Origin: Adineta ricciae
Lineage: Eukaryota > Rotifera > Eurotatoria > Adinetida > Adinetidae
Length of the DNA: 64,000 bases
Reading direction: 5' to 3'
Assembly: GCA_905250025.1 (NCBI GenBank)
Contig: CAJNOJ010000022.1
Span: forward strand, 1,707-65,706
Position numbers and translations under genes: made by a program
Notes under the pieces: model-generated
Seen by the model: the letters and a program-made list of their open reading frames with translations, nothing else
Database searches by the model: none
Told to the model about the DNA's origin: nothing
In this document: in pieces, positions 1 to 12,894 of the stretch
Numbering within the stretch: the stretch's first letter is position 1
Layout of the letters: each line of letters starts with the position of its first letter

Positions 1-27
1 GTGTATGTAGTTCGTCGATCGACAATC

Positions 28-250
28 ATTTCAACTTCATATAGTATATGAAATGAATTCAATCCACCTGCTGATTCATTTTCGGCTACTATTCTAGTTC
101 TCGCTACAACCATGTCAACTTCATATTATATATGAAATGGATTCAATCCACCTACTGATTCGTTTTCTACTACGAGTGTAGTCCGTCTTACTCATTCTTG
201 ATCTTCATATATAATATCAAATGTAGTCAATCCATCTGCTAATTCGTTAT
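28..250. repeat. Degenerate ~90-bp tandem repeat, three copies
   Basis: Three imperfect copies begin near 30, 115 and 205. Each contains a 'caacttcatat' or 'cttcatata' block, a 'atgaaatg-attcaatccacct' type block, and then 'ctgattcgtttt'. The first two copies are close to each other and the third is more diverged. The array starts at the window edge and may extend to the left. No coding frame runs through it. Confidence 0.6.
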
Positions 251-1962
251 CTAGTCTTCTAGCGAATCTTTTTTTTCCTTTCCAATTGCATCACATATAT
301 GTAACATCGACTTTCTTTTTCAGGTTCTCATCATCTGGCCTATCAAGTCGAGTCAAGTCAGTTACTTGTTCAGCCTACCCTTTCATTTGACTCTCAAACA
401 ATACATTTGCTCATTCAGTTTTCACGAACAAGCCGATTCATCATTTCATTCGCTCATACTCTTCAAATGAAACGAACACTCGAATCATGTGCTGTGTCCA
501 GGTGTGTGTGTAGCTCATATACATGTATGGCACATGTCATCAGACAGTCTTTTTGGTTCAACATCGTCCAATAGACAAGAAACAATCGCACAATGAAAGA
601 TTGTCTTGTTTGTCGAAGTTTCATTCATCTTGCATCGTCGTTCATGTGTTAGTTTCGAACAATTCTTCAATTAGCGTCGTCTTTTCCTCAACACTTCTAT
701 CATCTATTATCAATCGTTTGTTTCATTCGTGTATTTTCTCTTCGTAGTCATCGACTTGTTCGATTTGACTTCTTACTTCTTTTTCGATGACATCAAATTC
801 TAGAAGATATCGAATCATTTGTTTTCTCCCTACGCTTAGTAATAGATGTCATTCAACGAAATATTCTTATTTGTTCTTCATCAAACAAATCAACAATAGA
901 ATCAAATCAAAATTTCATTCACTCGCTTATTTTGCTGTATTCGATTTTCCATTCCATTCTTTTTGTTCATATTTTCGATCGATTGGAATAACTGCCATCA
1001 TTGCGTATGTTCCTCGTCGTTATACAAATGACTTCGTCTAATCTCAGAATTTCATGCATACGAAGATCAGGTGTATGTTCCGTGTTTCATTTTTCAATGT
1101 GTTTTCTCATGTCATTTCTTCATCGTGCACATCGAAGATCTATTCCATGCGTGACATGTTTTCTTTTTCAGCCATTTGAAGACGTTTGGCCTTTTCTCAC
1201 TCTCGTGATCATATTATCTAGCGGTGCATTTCAGTTCAAGATCTACTTTGTTTTCGACTTCTACATTGCAAATCGATCCAAACAAATATTCATCATGCAC
1301 GTGTGTCTTTTGATTTTATTCAAGTTTTCTAGATCGGATCGAAGGAGAAATAAGATCTTGAACGTTTATTCCTTTAGATTGCCATCGTTTATGCCACGCA
1401 TGTATGTTCATCGTTGTGTTGTATTTTCACGTGTTTCACAGATCAGCTGGGCATCGTTGTCATTTTGCTTGATGTTCATTCATATGTACACGTAGCTAAC
1501 AGAATTGATTTCTTTTCAGATGTGCAATATTTGTGTCGATTTAAATGAATGAGGAGGCTTTGTCATACTCATTCATGTACACGCTATTTCGCTGCTCATA
1601 TGAGAGCAAGTTTCGTTGGAAAAGAAGAGACAGTATTTTTAACGCCAAAATCGATCTTGACGATGTCGAAATTGTATAGGATGACGATGGGAAGTTTCAT
1701 TCTTCGTGCCGAATCATCGAATTGTTGTCGAATGAAGTACCAATTGATGTACACAAGATCGAATGAAAATGCCGTTGAAACATGATAGTTCAGTTGAAAA
1801 TCAAACGTATATGACTATTAGTTTGCTGCTTTCATATTCTATCAATACGGGTTGATTGAATCGAAAGTGCCAGGTTAACAAACACATACCATACGTATAT
1901 GAATGTAGAGAATGAGAATTTGTAACTAGTTTACTATTGACTTGCTCTTCTCATCGTCATCG

Positions 1963-2020
1963 CCGTCACCATCATCACCATCATCATCATCATCGTTGTT
2001 GTTGTTGTCGTCGTCGTCGT
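1963..2020. repeat. Trinucleotide low-complexity tract (CAT, GTT, GTC)
   Basis: Runs of cat/cac, then gtt, then gtc units follow one another. In one frame they read as poly-His then poly-Cys/Arg. That frame (1937-2173) is judged non-coding because it has no other protein-like features. Confidence 0.8.
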
Positions 2021-2304
2021 CACAAGCAGCATAACGAGATCGAATTGAAAATGGAGAAAATGCATCTGAATGCTTCAAAACAAGGTATTTCGTCTATACG
2101 TCCGAGAATGCATGTGTTTAATCCAGTTGAAAACTTCATTCGATTCTATTTTTCATCTAGATTTGACGATTGATCTAATGCTGGTAGCGGGGGAATACAT
2201 TTGAATCGAATCGAATCGAATTGAATCAAAATCAATAAGCAAGTGAAGATTTCTAGTCAAGTCCATGAGGAACGACTATCTTCGTTGATTTATTTTATTA
2301 TATG

Positions 2305-2647
2305 CATAACATATGTTTGTGTTAGTTTTTCGAATGCATAGAATGTATCTATAGATGTTGTTTGTATAGTTGTCGTCGTGTACAGTGAAATAGTTGTTAC
2401 TGCGTCATTGTAAGACGTGTTAAAATAAAAACGCCAAGGAGTTTATGTTTATGTCAAGTTCAATGAAGATGTGTGACATTGAAATGGAGTATTCTTGATA
2501 CGTGTATTTCAGTTGCGAAGCGAAGNCATAACATATGTTTGTGTTAGTTTTTCGAATGCATAGAATGTATCTATAGATGTTGTTTGTATAGTTGTCGTCG
2601 TGTACAGTGAAATAGTTGTTACTGCGTCATTGTAAGACGTGTTAAAA
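2305..2647 (+). repeat. 121-bp direct repeat (2305-2425 and 2527-2647) flanking one N
   Basis: Positions 2305-2425 recur at 2527-2647 (offset 222) with no difference I can see, beginning 'cataacatatg' and ending 'gacgtgttaaaa'. After that, 'acgccaaggagt' is still shared before the two copies diverge. The second copy starts directly after the only ambiguous base in the window, N at 2526. This pattern suggests an assembly join or a mis-placed second haplotype rather than a biological repeat, although a true local duplication is possible. Confidence 0.85.
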
Positions 2648-3545
2648 CAACGACGCCAAGGAGTACCCTTTCTTTTAGAAAATGGGCTAATCAATGATAT
2701 GTGACAATGTCATTGTGCTGAAAACACGTCTTCAGGATCTATTGGAAGGAAAGCTGTATCTATGATTTTGCCTATTCTAAACTACAAAATGAGTCTTCCT
2801 ACCAAATATGACATTCTCGTCGTCATGTTACTCCAAGACAAGCTTTGGTAAACAAATTCAGCTTCAGATCATGCGTAAAGCTGATTTAATTTGAATTCAT
2901 ACCGACAGACGAGTTTCAGATTCATAACCATGCAGCCACCATACCATCATACAATAACATACTACCAAATTTAGTCAGGCTATCTGTTAATTCGTTTACT
3001 GGTACTGGAACATGTCTCTTGTTTTCTTTTCTCTTCGCATTATCTCACATCAAATTGAACGTTACTTGTTTATTGCTTTTATTAGTAATTTATTCTGTTT
3101 TTGATACGAAATGCTTTGAATATGTATGATTATTGTTTTAAAGTGACCGTTGTGATGCTACCAGCTTTGTTGTCACCAGAATTCTCTGTTTGACACTTTT
3201 GGAACATTACTAATAAAATTGTCTGAGCGTTGAGTATATTTTCGCCACGCTTATGCTTTGGCTTGAATAATTGTAGGTAGTTTGGCTATACCGCTTAAAA
3301 TGAAATCAGTAATATGTGTTCAAACGGTTTTTGAGAAAATGTCGTTTGATAAAATCTCATGGATTATTCGGTGTATTGTACTATTCTGTTTATTAGTTTC
3401 ATTGATTTCTGACTTTTACTATTTAGGTAGTAGTCCATAGCATTTTGACATTTAATTACAATTCTGTTGAAAAGGAAAGGTTATAGATAGCATTCTTATC
3501 AATATATCAGGCGTGCTGCTCTTTTAAACAACACAGTTGAGTAGG

Positions 3546-3560
3546 TATATATATATATAG
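3546..3560 (+). promoter_or_regulatory. Possible TATA element upstream of the carboxypeptidase gene
   Basis: A run of alternating TA lies about 45-57 nt before the likely start codon at 3603, a plausible TATA position for a short 5' UTR. Alternating TA tracts are common in AT-rich intergenic DNA, so this is weak. Confidence 0.25.
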
Positions 3561-3602
3561 CAAAAAAGTGACTTGTTTTTTGTTTGTTTGATCGAAGTAA
3601 TT

Positions 3603-6600
3603 ATGAATCAGAACAAGTTGATTTATATTGGTACAGGTGTTGCTATTGCAATTGTTCTATTTGTTGCTGGAATTCTCATTGGTCGGTTTGCTATTCCAAG
3701 GCCGGTACATAATCTTCATGCAGATGGTATAACAACTAGTAACATATATTCGAAAGACGAGCAGCTGGCGATACGGAATCAATTTTTAAAATATGTTAGC
3801 GCAGAAGAAATAGAAGCTACTCTTCGGTGAGAAAGAAATCATTGTGATGATACAATAATTGAATTGGATGATTTTATTGCAGAAATTCTACTAGACAAAC
3901 TCATTTAGCTGGAACAGATGATGATCGAAACGAAGCAGAATCTATAGCAGATAGATGGCGAAGACATGGCTTAGACGTTACTATTTATCCGTACGACGTT
4001 CTACTTTCATATCCAGATTCTGCTCAACCGAATCTGTATGTTTGACAGTAGTTGGACTTTGTTTTCACTCGAAATTATCTAGTGTATCAGTTTTTGATTC
4101 AGATAACAATCTACTGACTCAATCTACTGGGAGTGAGCTTGTGTATGATGAAGATGATAGATCGCTGCCATTTCATAATATTGTTCGACCATTTCTTGCA
4201 TATACACCAAATGGAACCATGCAAAGCTCCCGATTATACTACATAAACTACTGTACATCGGAGGATTTTCAATTCATAGAGACGCAAATAGATAAAAATG
4301 AGTTGCAAGGAAGCATTGTGATTTGTCGATACGGCAAGATTTTTCGTGGAAACAAAGTAAAGTTAAATAATTGTTGAAAACCGAATTCTTCGAAGAACAT
4401 CTACAGTTTTATTTGATTTAGATTAGTATTGCGGAAAAATATGGCGCCATTGGTGTAATCTTGTATGGTGATCCAAGTGATGCTGCTGCAGTGCATTCAT
4501 CTTATCCGTATTCCATAGATCTGCCTGAAATGGGTCAACAACGTGGTTCAGTGTTACTTTTATCTGGAGATCCATTAACAATGCATTACCCTGCCAAAGG
4601 TGTTCAGTTGTAATCTATATCTTCAAACGGTGTCGATCGATCAGTTGTTTTATTTAGACTACACATATCGAACATCGACAAACAATAATCGATGGTTACC
4701 AAAGATCGTAGCTCAACAGATTGGCTACAAAGAAGCAAGAGACATATTCAGGTAACTCGATATTACATCAAAGAAACGAAACATACGAATATCAGACGAT
4801 CAATGACTAAAAATTTTGTTATTTTAGTCATATGACGGGTAAAAGTGTTATTTCCAATTGGACCGGTCGTCTTGACCAAGTCAATTATGTTTATGGAGGC
4901 TTATTATTAAATGATCGGCAAGTGAATTCGAGAATTTCTTGGTATTTAACTTTTTTGAATCGACTTTGTTAGATCAATACAAATAGTATCACACAATAGC
5001 TTACAAATTCGACGAATACATAATGTTATAGGAATCATACCCGGGCATATTGAACCAGGTATAACGAGTGCTTGCAACTGGCTTATCTAGAGATTTGACA
5101 ATCGCTTTAGACCGTTACGTACTTGTTGGAGGTCATTTTGATGCTTGGAATTTTGGTGCTCTCGACGATGGATCAGGTATTGCAATCAATCATGAATTAG
5201 TACGTGTCTTTGGATCTTTGATGAGACCAAGTAAGATGTACTGGATAGAGAAAAAAATATCATATATTTTTTTCTTGTTGTCAGATTGGAAACCGAGACG
5301 AAGTTTAATGTTTTGTGCATGGGCAGCTGAAGTAAACAGCTTCAAGTCATATTTTAGGCAGAAGATGTATGTGTTTTAGGAGTATGGGATTATTGGCTCA
5401 ATTGAGTTTATTGAAGTGAGTAGGTGAAGTTACACCTGAATTGAGAATAACTGTATAAATTTATATCAAAAGGAATTTGCAAAAATATTAGGTGCGAGAG
5501 TTGTTTCATATCTTAATATGGATGTTGCTGTTACTGGTATGACTCATTTTTGTGGGTTTAAATAAATACCATTGTATTATTAGGTCGTGAAGTAATGTTA
5601 CTGGACATGTCTCCATTACTTTATGATTTTGTAATTGATATATCTCGACAAGTATTCACAGAACCTATTACTCTTATACACAAAATGTTATATTTATGTA
5701 AAGGTCAAAGCCCCGTATATGAATGAAACCATCTATGAACAATGGATACGTATAAATGATGGTGATAAAGACGTCGGAAAACGATTTTTGTGAGATATTA
5801 CAATGAGATAGAAAGCAAAAGACTTTCATATGATTTGTTTAGTACAATGGGAATTAACGCAGGTTCGGATTATACTGGTTTCAGTCAAATTGCCGGTAGT
5901 TCAAATCTTGGTATGACCTACGTGAATGTGGTAAATTTTGAAAGAGCAATTTTGAGTTTCCATTATCGTAAAGTACGTTGTGTTTAGTCAGGTATACAGA
6001 GCGGCGGTGCTTATCCATTATATCATACCCAATATGAAACATTTCGCCTAGTGAAAAATTTTGTTGATCCTGAATTTCAAGTAACCTAAAGTTTATTGCT
6101 TGATTCTACTCTTTTCATATTTTACAAGGCTCATCAAGCTGTTGCACGAGTAGTTGGCTTAGCGGCGTTAACTCTCACTGATGTCGATTTACTTCCATTC
6201 AATCCTATACGGTACTATGAAGCATTACTTACTTTGCTAGAATTCACAAAATCATCTGCACCGGAATCAACCAATTTCAGTGAGTGAATCGAGCTGTAAC
6301 GTGATATTTGTATTGGTTGACTAAAAAAACAATCATTTAGCATCATTGGAATATGCAATCGATCAGTTTAAAATTGTTTCTAATCAATTCAGTCATCGAG
6401 TACAAACAACATTAGATAAATCAGAGTAAATTTATTTTCGAAATTGTCACACTGCTAACGGTCATAATACGAATCCGTATATATTTGCATCTCTGTTCTA
6501 GCCCACTGCAACTTCGAATAGTCAATGATCAATTGATGCAACTGGAACGAGCATTTCAGAATCCATTAGGCAATAGCCTTGAACAATCTGACCTTAAGTA

Positions 6601-6837
6601 AGCAATGGTGAAAAATTTGTCGAAAAAACTTCTGTGAATAATATAATTATGTATAGACATATCGTTTATGCACCAAGTCGAACAAATCGATACAATGCTC
6701 GTGGCTTTCCAACTATAACTGATGCTATCGAAGATCGTAATGTCACACTGATCCAGCAACAAATCTCCATCGTTACGTATTTTGTTCAGTCCGCAGTTAG
6801 TGTACTTCGACCACCTCAGATCATTCAAACAATATGA
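3603..6837 (+). CDS. Glutamate carboxypeptidase II-like M28B metallopeptidase
   Basis: The product is a type II membrane peptidase of the FOLH1/NAALAD family, which removes C-terminal glutamate or acidic residues outside the cell. The gene has many short introns. I start at 3603 (MNQNKL); an upstream in-frame start would only add a few residues. A membrane segment follows at about residues 6-30. The PA-like part carries '[11 protein letters not shown]'. The zinc ligands of the family can be followed: His in '[10 protein letters not shown]', bridging Asp in 'LDDGSG', Glu-Glu in 'AAEEYG' (split by an intron), Asp in 'YLNMD' and His in 'YHTQYE'. The C-terminal dimerisation domain has '[19 protein letters not shown]', very like human FOLH1. 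The residue after GGH is Phe where FOLH1 has Arg, and Ala replaces Asp before the Glu pair, so substrate preference may differ. It probably acts as an exopeptidase; natural substrate unknown. Confidence 0.88.
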
Positions 6838-7000
6838 AACACATAGATCAGTACTAAAAACAAACACTTTTTGCTTTTCTTTTCCAAAACGTTAGAATAA
6901 TGATTGCGTATGTACTTGGTCATCGTTTTTTTATACAAATAGAAGTTGAATACATTCACACACACATACATAAATATATGACATAGGGGTACAAAATCAG

Positions 7001-9795
7001 TTAAATTCGTTGTCTTTCCGACAGTGACTGTATCGTAGTTACATTCGATGTAATATTTTGCTGGTTTTGTTTACGAAAAACTCGACTAAATTGATATTTT
7101 GTTTGATAAAAATACAATTGACAATGGTTCGAAAACCATTCTTTGATTGCTTGATAATGCAAGTGAGTAAATTCATACATTAGAATGAATAACTTGCGAT
7201 ATAACCCAAAAACACGACGATTGCAGACATAAACAACAAATATAAACAAACCGGGTGTTGCGTTAAGAAGAATAAATAAGTATTTGAAGATGGTCACAAG
7301 GTAATGTTGAAAGCCTTTTTGAGTGTCAGGCAAAGCGAACAAGATAAAACCAATCGTCCAACCAAACCCAGCTAGGACAGCCATGCGCATATAGATTTTG
7401 ACATCATGTTCACCAGGTACCACTTGTTTCTTACGTTGAAACTTTCGTTCAACTTGTACTCGAACTAGAGGAAAACTTTTTTGACTAGTTTTAGATGCTC
7501 AAGTGACATAATCTTACCAGATTTCAAACCTCGACGAATACTGCGAACTGTCAAAGCATAAAATATGAAATTAACAACGAGAATTATAGCAACAGGAACG
7601 CCGAATAGTAAGAAACGCATCAAAGCTGATTCAATCCAACAACCTGAACCAGAGAATAAAGATTAATCTATCAAAATATTTCATGATCTTTAAAAATGGC
7701 TCACCTTGTAGTGGTGCATCATTATTCGTGTGAAAACAAACGTCGTAACATCCACGAAAGTATCGTCCATAACATGGTTTCAGTGATGCATTCTTAGCGT
7801 CAAGGACAATGCCAATGAGTACAATAAGAACGGGCATGCCCCATGCGTATAGAGCATAATATGGTAGACGTTCGCGAATCTCACAAACATAAATGGAAAA
7901 ACCTTTATGAAATGTTTTCCAAAGATCAAAAGCCATGACATTCATCCAGAAAAAACTTGCCAAGAAGAAAAAATGTATTCCTAATGCGAATAGCAAACAT
8001 ACACTTGGTCTTGTCATAATGAACAAACTTTGCAATAGGAAAAGGATTTCTGCCAGCATTAATGCAACAATTAGATTGATTGTATTACAACCAGGTAAAT
8101 TTCGTAGGGAAGAAAATACTATGAATGTGATTAAAGTAATCGCTAAGGCAAATATTGATAAAATAATTGCAATAGTCGATAAAAATCCTGGTGCTTTTTC
8201 GAAAAAGCCTGGTTTTTTCCCATTGGTTGTACCATTGTGTGTATCATGTTTACAAACCACAACATATAAATCAGACCGGAAGTCATCGTAACGATATTCA
8301 CGATTGGTATACAGTCGACCAGTGCGTTTAATGCGAATTGAATGGTTTTTGTATTGAGTCACTTCGCATAGAGCAATGCGCATAACGAGACTATCTGGAC
8401 AGCGTTCAACTATCCGAGGTTGACGGATGCAGACAGAAACCATTTTTCTTGACGTTGAATTGGTTGGCGAATTTTTCAAAGCCACATCAGACTAAACTTA
8501 GATATCGAAAGAACGATTCCATCACCAAATGGAAATCTTACCGTCTGTTGTGTTAGCGTTGAAACCATATATAAATAAGTAAAGTCGCCGCCTTCATATG
8601 TTGCTTCAAGTTCAGGCACATCGACTACGTAATCAACTTCTCCCGATGGTCGTATTCGTCGACGTATTTCGCCGTTCTTTGCTACGTACATCACGTCTGG
8701 ATCGTCACAGAATTCTTGACGAGTTTTATTTTTATCAGATACAATGGATAATGTTTGAACAACCAATGCATAATTTTGACAAAGATCAATCGAAGCATGA
8801 CGCTCAGATGCCAGTAGAAGTAATGTAACGACATGTAGACCTGTTAACGTATCTTTAGATTCTTCATTTCGATCGGCGATGGAAAAATGAAAGTTTAAAG
8901 TTACAGAGTCATTCTTAACGAGCTGTTGATTGATGTAATCATTTGTCGACGTGCCATGAGGAATGACAGATGTGCTATTATTCTTTTTTGGAGCTTTACC
9001 AATCGGTGGTTTCTCATCTTCAATACTGAATCGAATCTTAATAATACGGTCGCGATCAATGCCAAGATAGCCTGTTGAAATGAAATGTGATCGAATTCGA
9101 TTGTTTTGCCGTATACTTCCATTATATTTGGACTTACTTTTCAGTGTTTCATGGAACATTTTTGCCCAATCGGCTGTGCATGATTCATTCATTCGACTAT
9201 TGAGATAAACGGAAAAATTCGCATTTCCACTTGCAACACGATTAGTACGAGAAATCACAATAATCGTCGACAGATCAATATCACTCATACGTTTATATGC
9301 ATTTGTTGCATTTTTACTTTCATCAGGTATGCACATGGTTCCATTGAATTTATGATTTAGTTCTTGACAGTAAATATCCCGGCAACGTCCTGTGGCTGGA
9401 TCAAATAATTGACCGTACTTACAAAGTCCACCATCCACATAAACAACTTGTGATCCTATGATAAGTCGAGAGTAAATATTGACATAAGAATCGGATCCTT
9501 TTTTTCTGTCATTATTATAATCATGATTACCTTGCATAATTTGAAACGATGTTGTGCCATCATTTTTGAAATTCATTAGCAATGTCAATGACTGAGGTAC
9601 ACTAGCACGATTTCGACCTTGCCGTAATTTCGAGTCGCTCGTGGCGTCCTCAGATTTGATTAACCCATTCGATATGGAATTCTAAATCGAAAGAGGGTCA
9701 ATATATCTACGCATGAACACAAATCTTGCCTTGATTAGATCATTTGCAAAGATGGAAACAAGTTGAAATAGAAATAGCCATATAATTGTATTCAT
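7001..9795 (-). CDS. Methuselah/secretin-like (family B) G-protein-coupled receptor
   Basis: The gene reads leftward in five exons: 9795-9730, 9681-8542, 8491-7705, 7643-7518 and 7464-7001. Exon 1 encodes a signal peptide (MNTIIWLFLFQLVSIFAND). The long ectodomain contains 'CKYGQLFDPATGRCRDIYC' and further cysteines, a pattern seen in Mth-like receptors. Seven hydrophobic segments follow, the first at 'STIAIILSIFALAITLITF', the second and third around 'NLIVALMLAEILFLLQSLF' and 'HFFFLASFFWMNVMAFD', and the last two in exon 5 from 'AVLAGFGWTIGFILFALPD'. TM3 ending in WMNVMAFDLWKTF fits family B. I see no clear GPS cleavage site, so this is not a typical adhesion GPCR. The first intron has a GC-AG boundary. 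Ligand unknown. The C-terminal tail is short, basic and Gln/Asn-rich. Confidence 0.8.
9682..9729 (-). other. GC-AG intron of the family B GPCR gene
   Basis: On the minus strand exon 1 ends ATC AAG and is followed by 'gcaaga'. The intron is 48 nt, ends 'gatttag', and joins in frame to AAT TCC ATA. The surrounding AAG|GCAAG is the usual strong context for the minor GC donor class. No GT donor nearby keeps both the signal peptide and the frame. Confidence 0.6.
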
Positions 9796-12700
9796 AACAA
9801 TGGCAGTAAATAAAATAATTACAAGATTTTGCCTGATTCTATCAAGGACGGTTCTTTTTTACAATAGATTTTTCATTTTTGATTCGATTATTATCAGTAT
9901 CAAGTAAGAAATATCGCCGCGCAGGCGCGAGAATCCAAACAGATGTTTCATATATATGTGCAATACACGCGTCAATGTTCTTATCTTATTTCAGTCCTGA
10001 CTTCAACGATTTTCAGTATTTTCACAATAAACGCCGAAAACTAAAATATCCATAATTAGATTTTTCTCCAGGACCAAACAAAAAAATCCGATTTATTATT
10101 CATTTGTGAAACTAGACAAGTATAATTAGATGGCGCTTTTCAAGGGCCTAAAAACCAAAACAAATATAATTCCGATCGATAATTTTCATTTCGGCCAGCC
10201 GAGAAAAATAGCAGTACGAATGTTATTATCATTTACTGATGAGCAATTCAAATCTCCCTAATCCTCATTTGATATCTTTCTAATGAATTGTACTACGACC
10301 ATTTCACTGCCGATAGTATTCAGTAGAATTCTTTATGAATTTTCATTATATCGCGCAACGAATACTTGAATGTAACGAAAGAGAGAGTGCATGTATTTTG
10401 TTGGAATTGTTCATTATTGCAGTACTTTTTTTCATTACATAAGTAGTCTTCTATCTTTTCACATGCTTCATTTCTTGTCCGTTGTCATACAATAAGTAGT
10501 AGAAACAAATTTTGTGTCGTTATGAAGAAGAAAAAATGAAGTATGTATTACACAACTGACATGTCAATAATGAAGAAGTAGATTTCGATTAATTATTTAT
10601 TTTAACAAAGACTTGGACACTCTTCAACTGAGATTATTTACTTTCACTTGAAAAAAAGGTTCTCTAAGAATAACATTTCTTTTTACGCCGAAGATATTTT
10701 ACTAATCGATAAGTTCGAAGAAAAAAATTATAGCACTTGAACTAAATAACTTTAACGGATTTTCTCTTCTGCACTGCTCTGGGTGTATTCAAATAGAATA
10801 GATTAAAGTTCATTGAAATCAATTTGTACTAGAAGAGCTATTGAAGTGATAAATTACAGTCATAAAAACATAATTGAAAGTCGTAGATGTCATTTTAATC
10901 AGCTAACACAAGAAGAAAAAGACAATTCATGTTGAAATTGAACTCATATAAGTGATTAGTTTTACAATGAAACGAAAAGTTTGTATGCCTCTATTATTAG
11001 TGACCAAGTTGTTGCAGACTAGAACATCAATCTCATTGAAACATTCATATGCGTTTGAAAACATCAAGCGCGTCTGTTGCCCTATATGGCAATTGATAGT
11101 AATGACTGGAGTGCCTTTTGTTGACTTTGTGCGTCAGATTTTGGTTGTTTGGGACGAGAGAAAGGAAAATCCTTCCTCATGCTTTTCTTCTTCTTCTCCT
11201 TCTCTCCCTCTTTCGATTATCATATAGAGTGCGTAATTATCGACTTTCAATTGTGTGAGAATATGTGTCGACATTATGCTCAACACTGATAAAACGAAGA
11301 GAACATGCGTTTGAAACACTCTTGTTGTTTCTCTCAAGAATATAATTCTAATGAATGCGTCAAGTGTCTGGTAACAACGAGCTAATTGAATGTCGAGTAC
11401 ATCGCTATACTCGTAGTATGACTGTCAAAATAACATTGAAGTTCGATTTGCATGCTGAGATCAAAGAGATAAATATGCACATTGCATAAACCAATGGTGA
11501 TATTCTTTGTCGATATTATCTTTGCTTCTACTCTGTATGGTTGCATGCAAGCTGGTAGTTGCACTTTTTCTTCTTCGTTCTTTTATTTCATTTGTTATAT
11601 ACATGCACATTCATTCCCATTCTCTTGATCTTGTGAATGAGCACGAGTGCGCCTTTGTACGATACTTTATCTTAACTTTTACTAGTCACACACACACATG
11701 CACCCATCATCCATGGCCAATGCCAAACAATCATTCATTCGTTTTTTATTCGCTACGTAAAGTCAAGGCTTTCTTCTTCAGATTAAAATTCGCTATCCCA
11801 TCCATCAATGTATGCGGTTTGTTCAATTATCAATTAAGTATAAGGCTTATATATACACACACATGCAAATATAGAGATTGACCTGTCTAAAGCTTCGACT
11901 AAGCAAATTGAAAAATTGTAATTACACCATTTGTCTTTCAAATTTCTCTATTTTTTTCCTGACTCATTTCTACTCATGACGATAGAACGAGTGGAAGAGA
12001 GAGAGAGAGAGAGAGAGAAGAGAGCAAAAGTGCAAGAAAGAAAAAAAGTCGGAAAGAGGTGAACTTTGCCTGCATAAGAAAAAAATGAAGAAAAAAAACC
12101 GCCGACCTTCTGTTAGTGTCATGTGAACGCGTACAATACTCCTTTGTACATGAGAACTGAAACAAAGAAAGAAGACAGACGGAAAGAAAGGTACTACACT
12201 GTATGTATGCAATCAACGTCATGGCATCGCATGCTTCTCTTCCGGTCATAAGTATGTTGAATCTGGAAAAAACGAGAGACGACGCGATGAAGAAAGAACA
12301 GAAGAAGAAAAAAAACGACTGTTGACCAGTACCTGTAAGCAAAAAAGACCTCGAGGAAAAGAGAGGAATGAATGACAGGAAGGAAAAAAAGAATGAGTTT
12401 TACATATACTACGTACTACCACTACTACAAATGGATAGTATAAGTTTGCATCTCATCTTCATTTACCCTCGATTCATCGTTTTTTTTATTCTGTAAAAAA
12501 AACGACATAAAAAGAAAGAGAAAGTATCCATTCATTCATCAAACGTGGAGTTTCGCTGATGCGTACCACGATGATTACTACAACTACTACGACTTTTTAC
12601 CCTTATTTCTTCAATACTGTCTTCGTCATAACGTTTACTCTATCTGTTCTGTTCTTTCCTTCTCTTTCTCTGGTATTCTCCGCTCTTAACTAATACTAGA

Positions 12701-12894
12701 CGCTACGCACGCATAATAATATCTACATCCTACATAGATATACACACACACACACACACGTTTTTCATCTTCTCATCTGACAACACGCTTGGTTGTGCAT
12801 TCGTTGTTGATATTTTTTCTTCTTTTTTTTACGTAGTAAAACACCGATAAAAAGTATGTATTAACCTTCATTTCTTTCAAGATAAATATAAATT
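9796..12894. other. Intergenic region between divergent GPCR and TTP-like genes
   Basis: About 3.1 kb lie between two divergently transcribed genes, so both promoters should be here. It contains purine-rich stretches, a GA run near 11992-12020, a CA run near 12741-12760, and open frames of up to 124 codons that look like by-products of low-complexity DNA. I see no domain, no convincing exon chain and no structured RNA. Confidence 0.5.

Larger units (their letters stand above)
251..3545. other. Intergenic region, no supported gene
   Basis: About 3.3 kb of AT-rich DNA. Several open frames of 60-164 codons occur, the longest at 1001-1495 on +. Their translations are rich in Ser/Phe/Ile/Arg, resemble no domain I know, and lack paired splice sites extending them. 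The region also holds a CAT/GTT/GTC trinucleotide tract near 1963-2020 and the duplicated block beside the N at 2526. A fast-evolving gene or a non-coding RNA cannot be excluded. Confidence 0.5.

Noticed and set aside
1001-1495. 164-codon open frame on + near the left edge
   Set aside because: Composition follows the AT/TC-rich DNA (Phe, Ser, Ile, Arg), there is no domain, no splice extension and no similarity I can recall. Long chance frames are expected here.
1937-2173. Frame with a poly-His tract that could suggest a metal-binding protein
   Set aside because: The His/Cys/Arg run is just the translated trinucleotide repeat; the rest has no protein-like pattern.
7935-8291. 118-codon + strand frame over the GPCR transmembrane exons
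   Set aside because: Shadow of the minus-strand seven-helix coding sequence.
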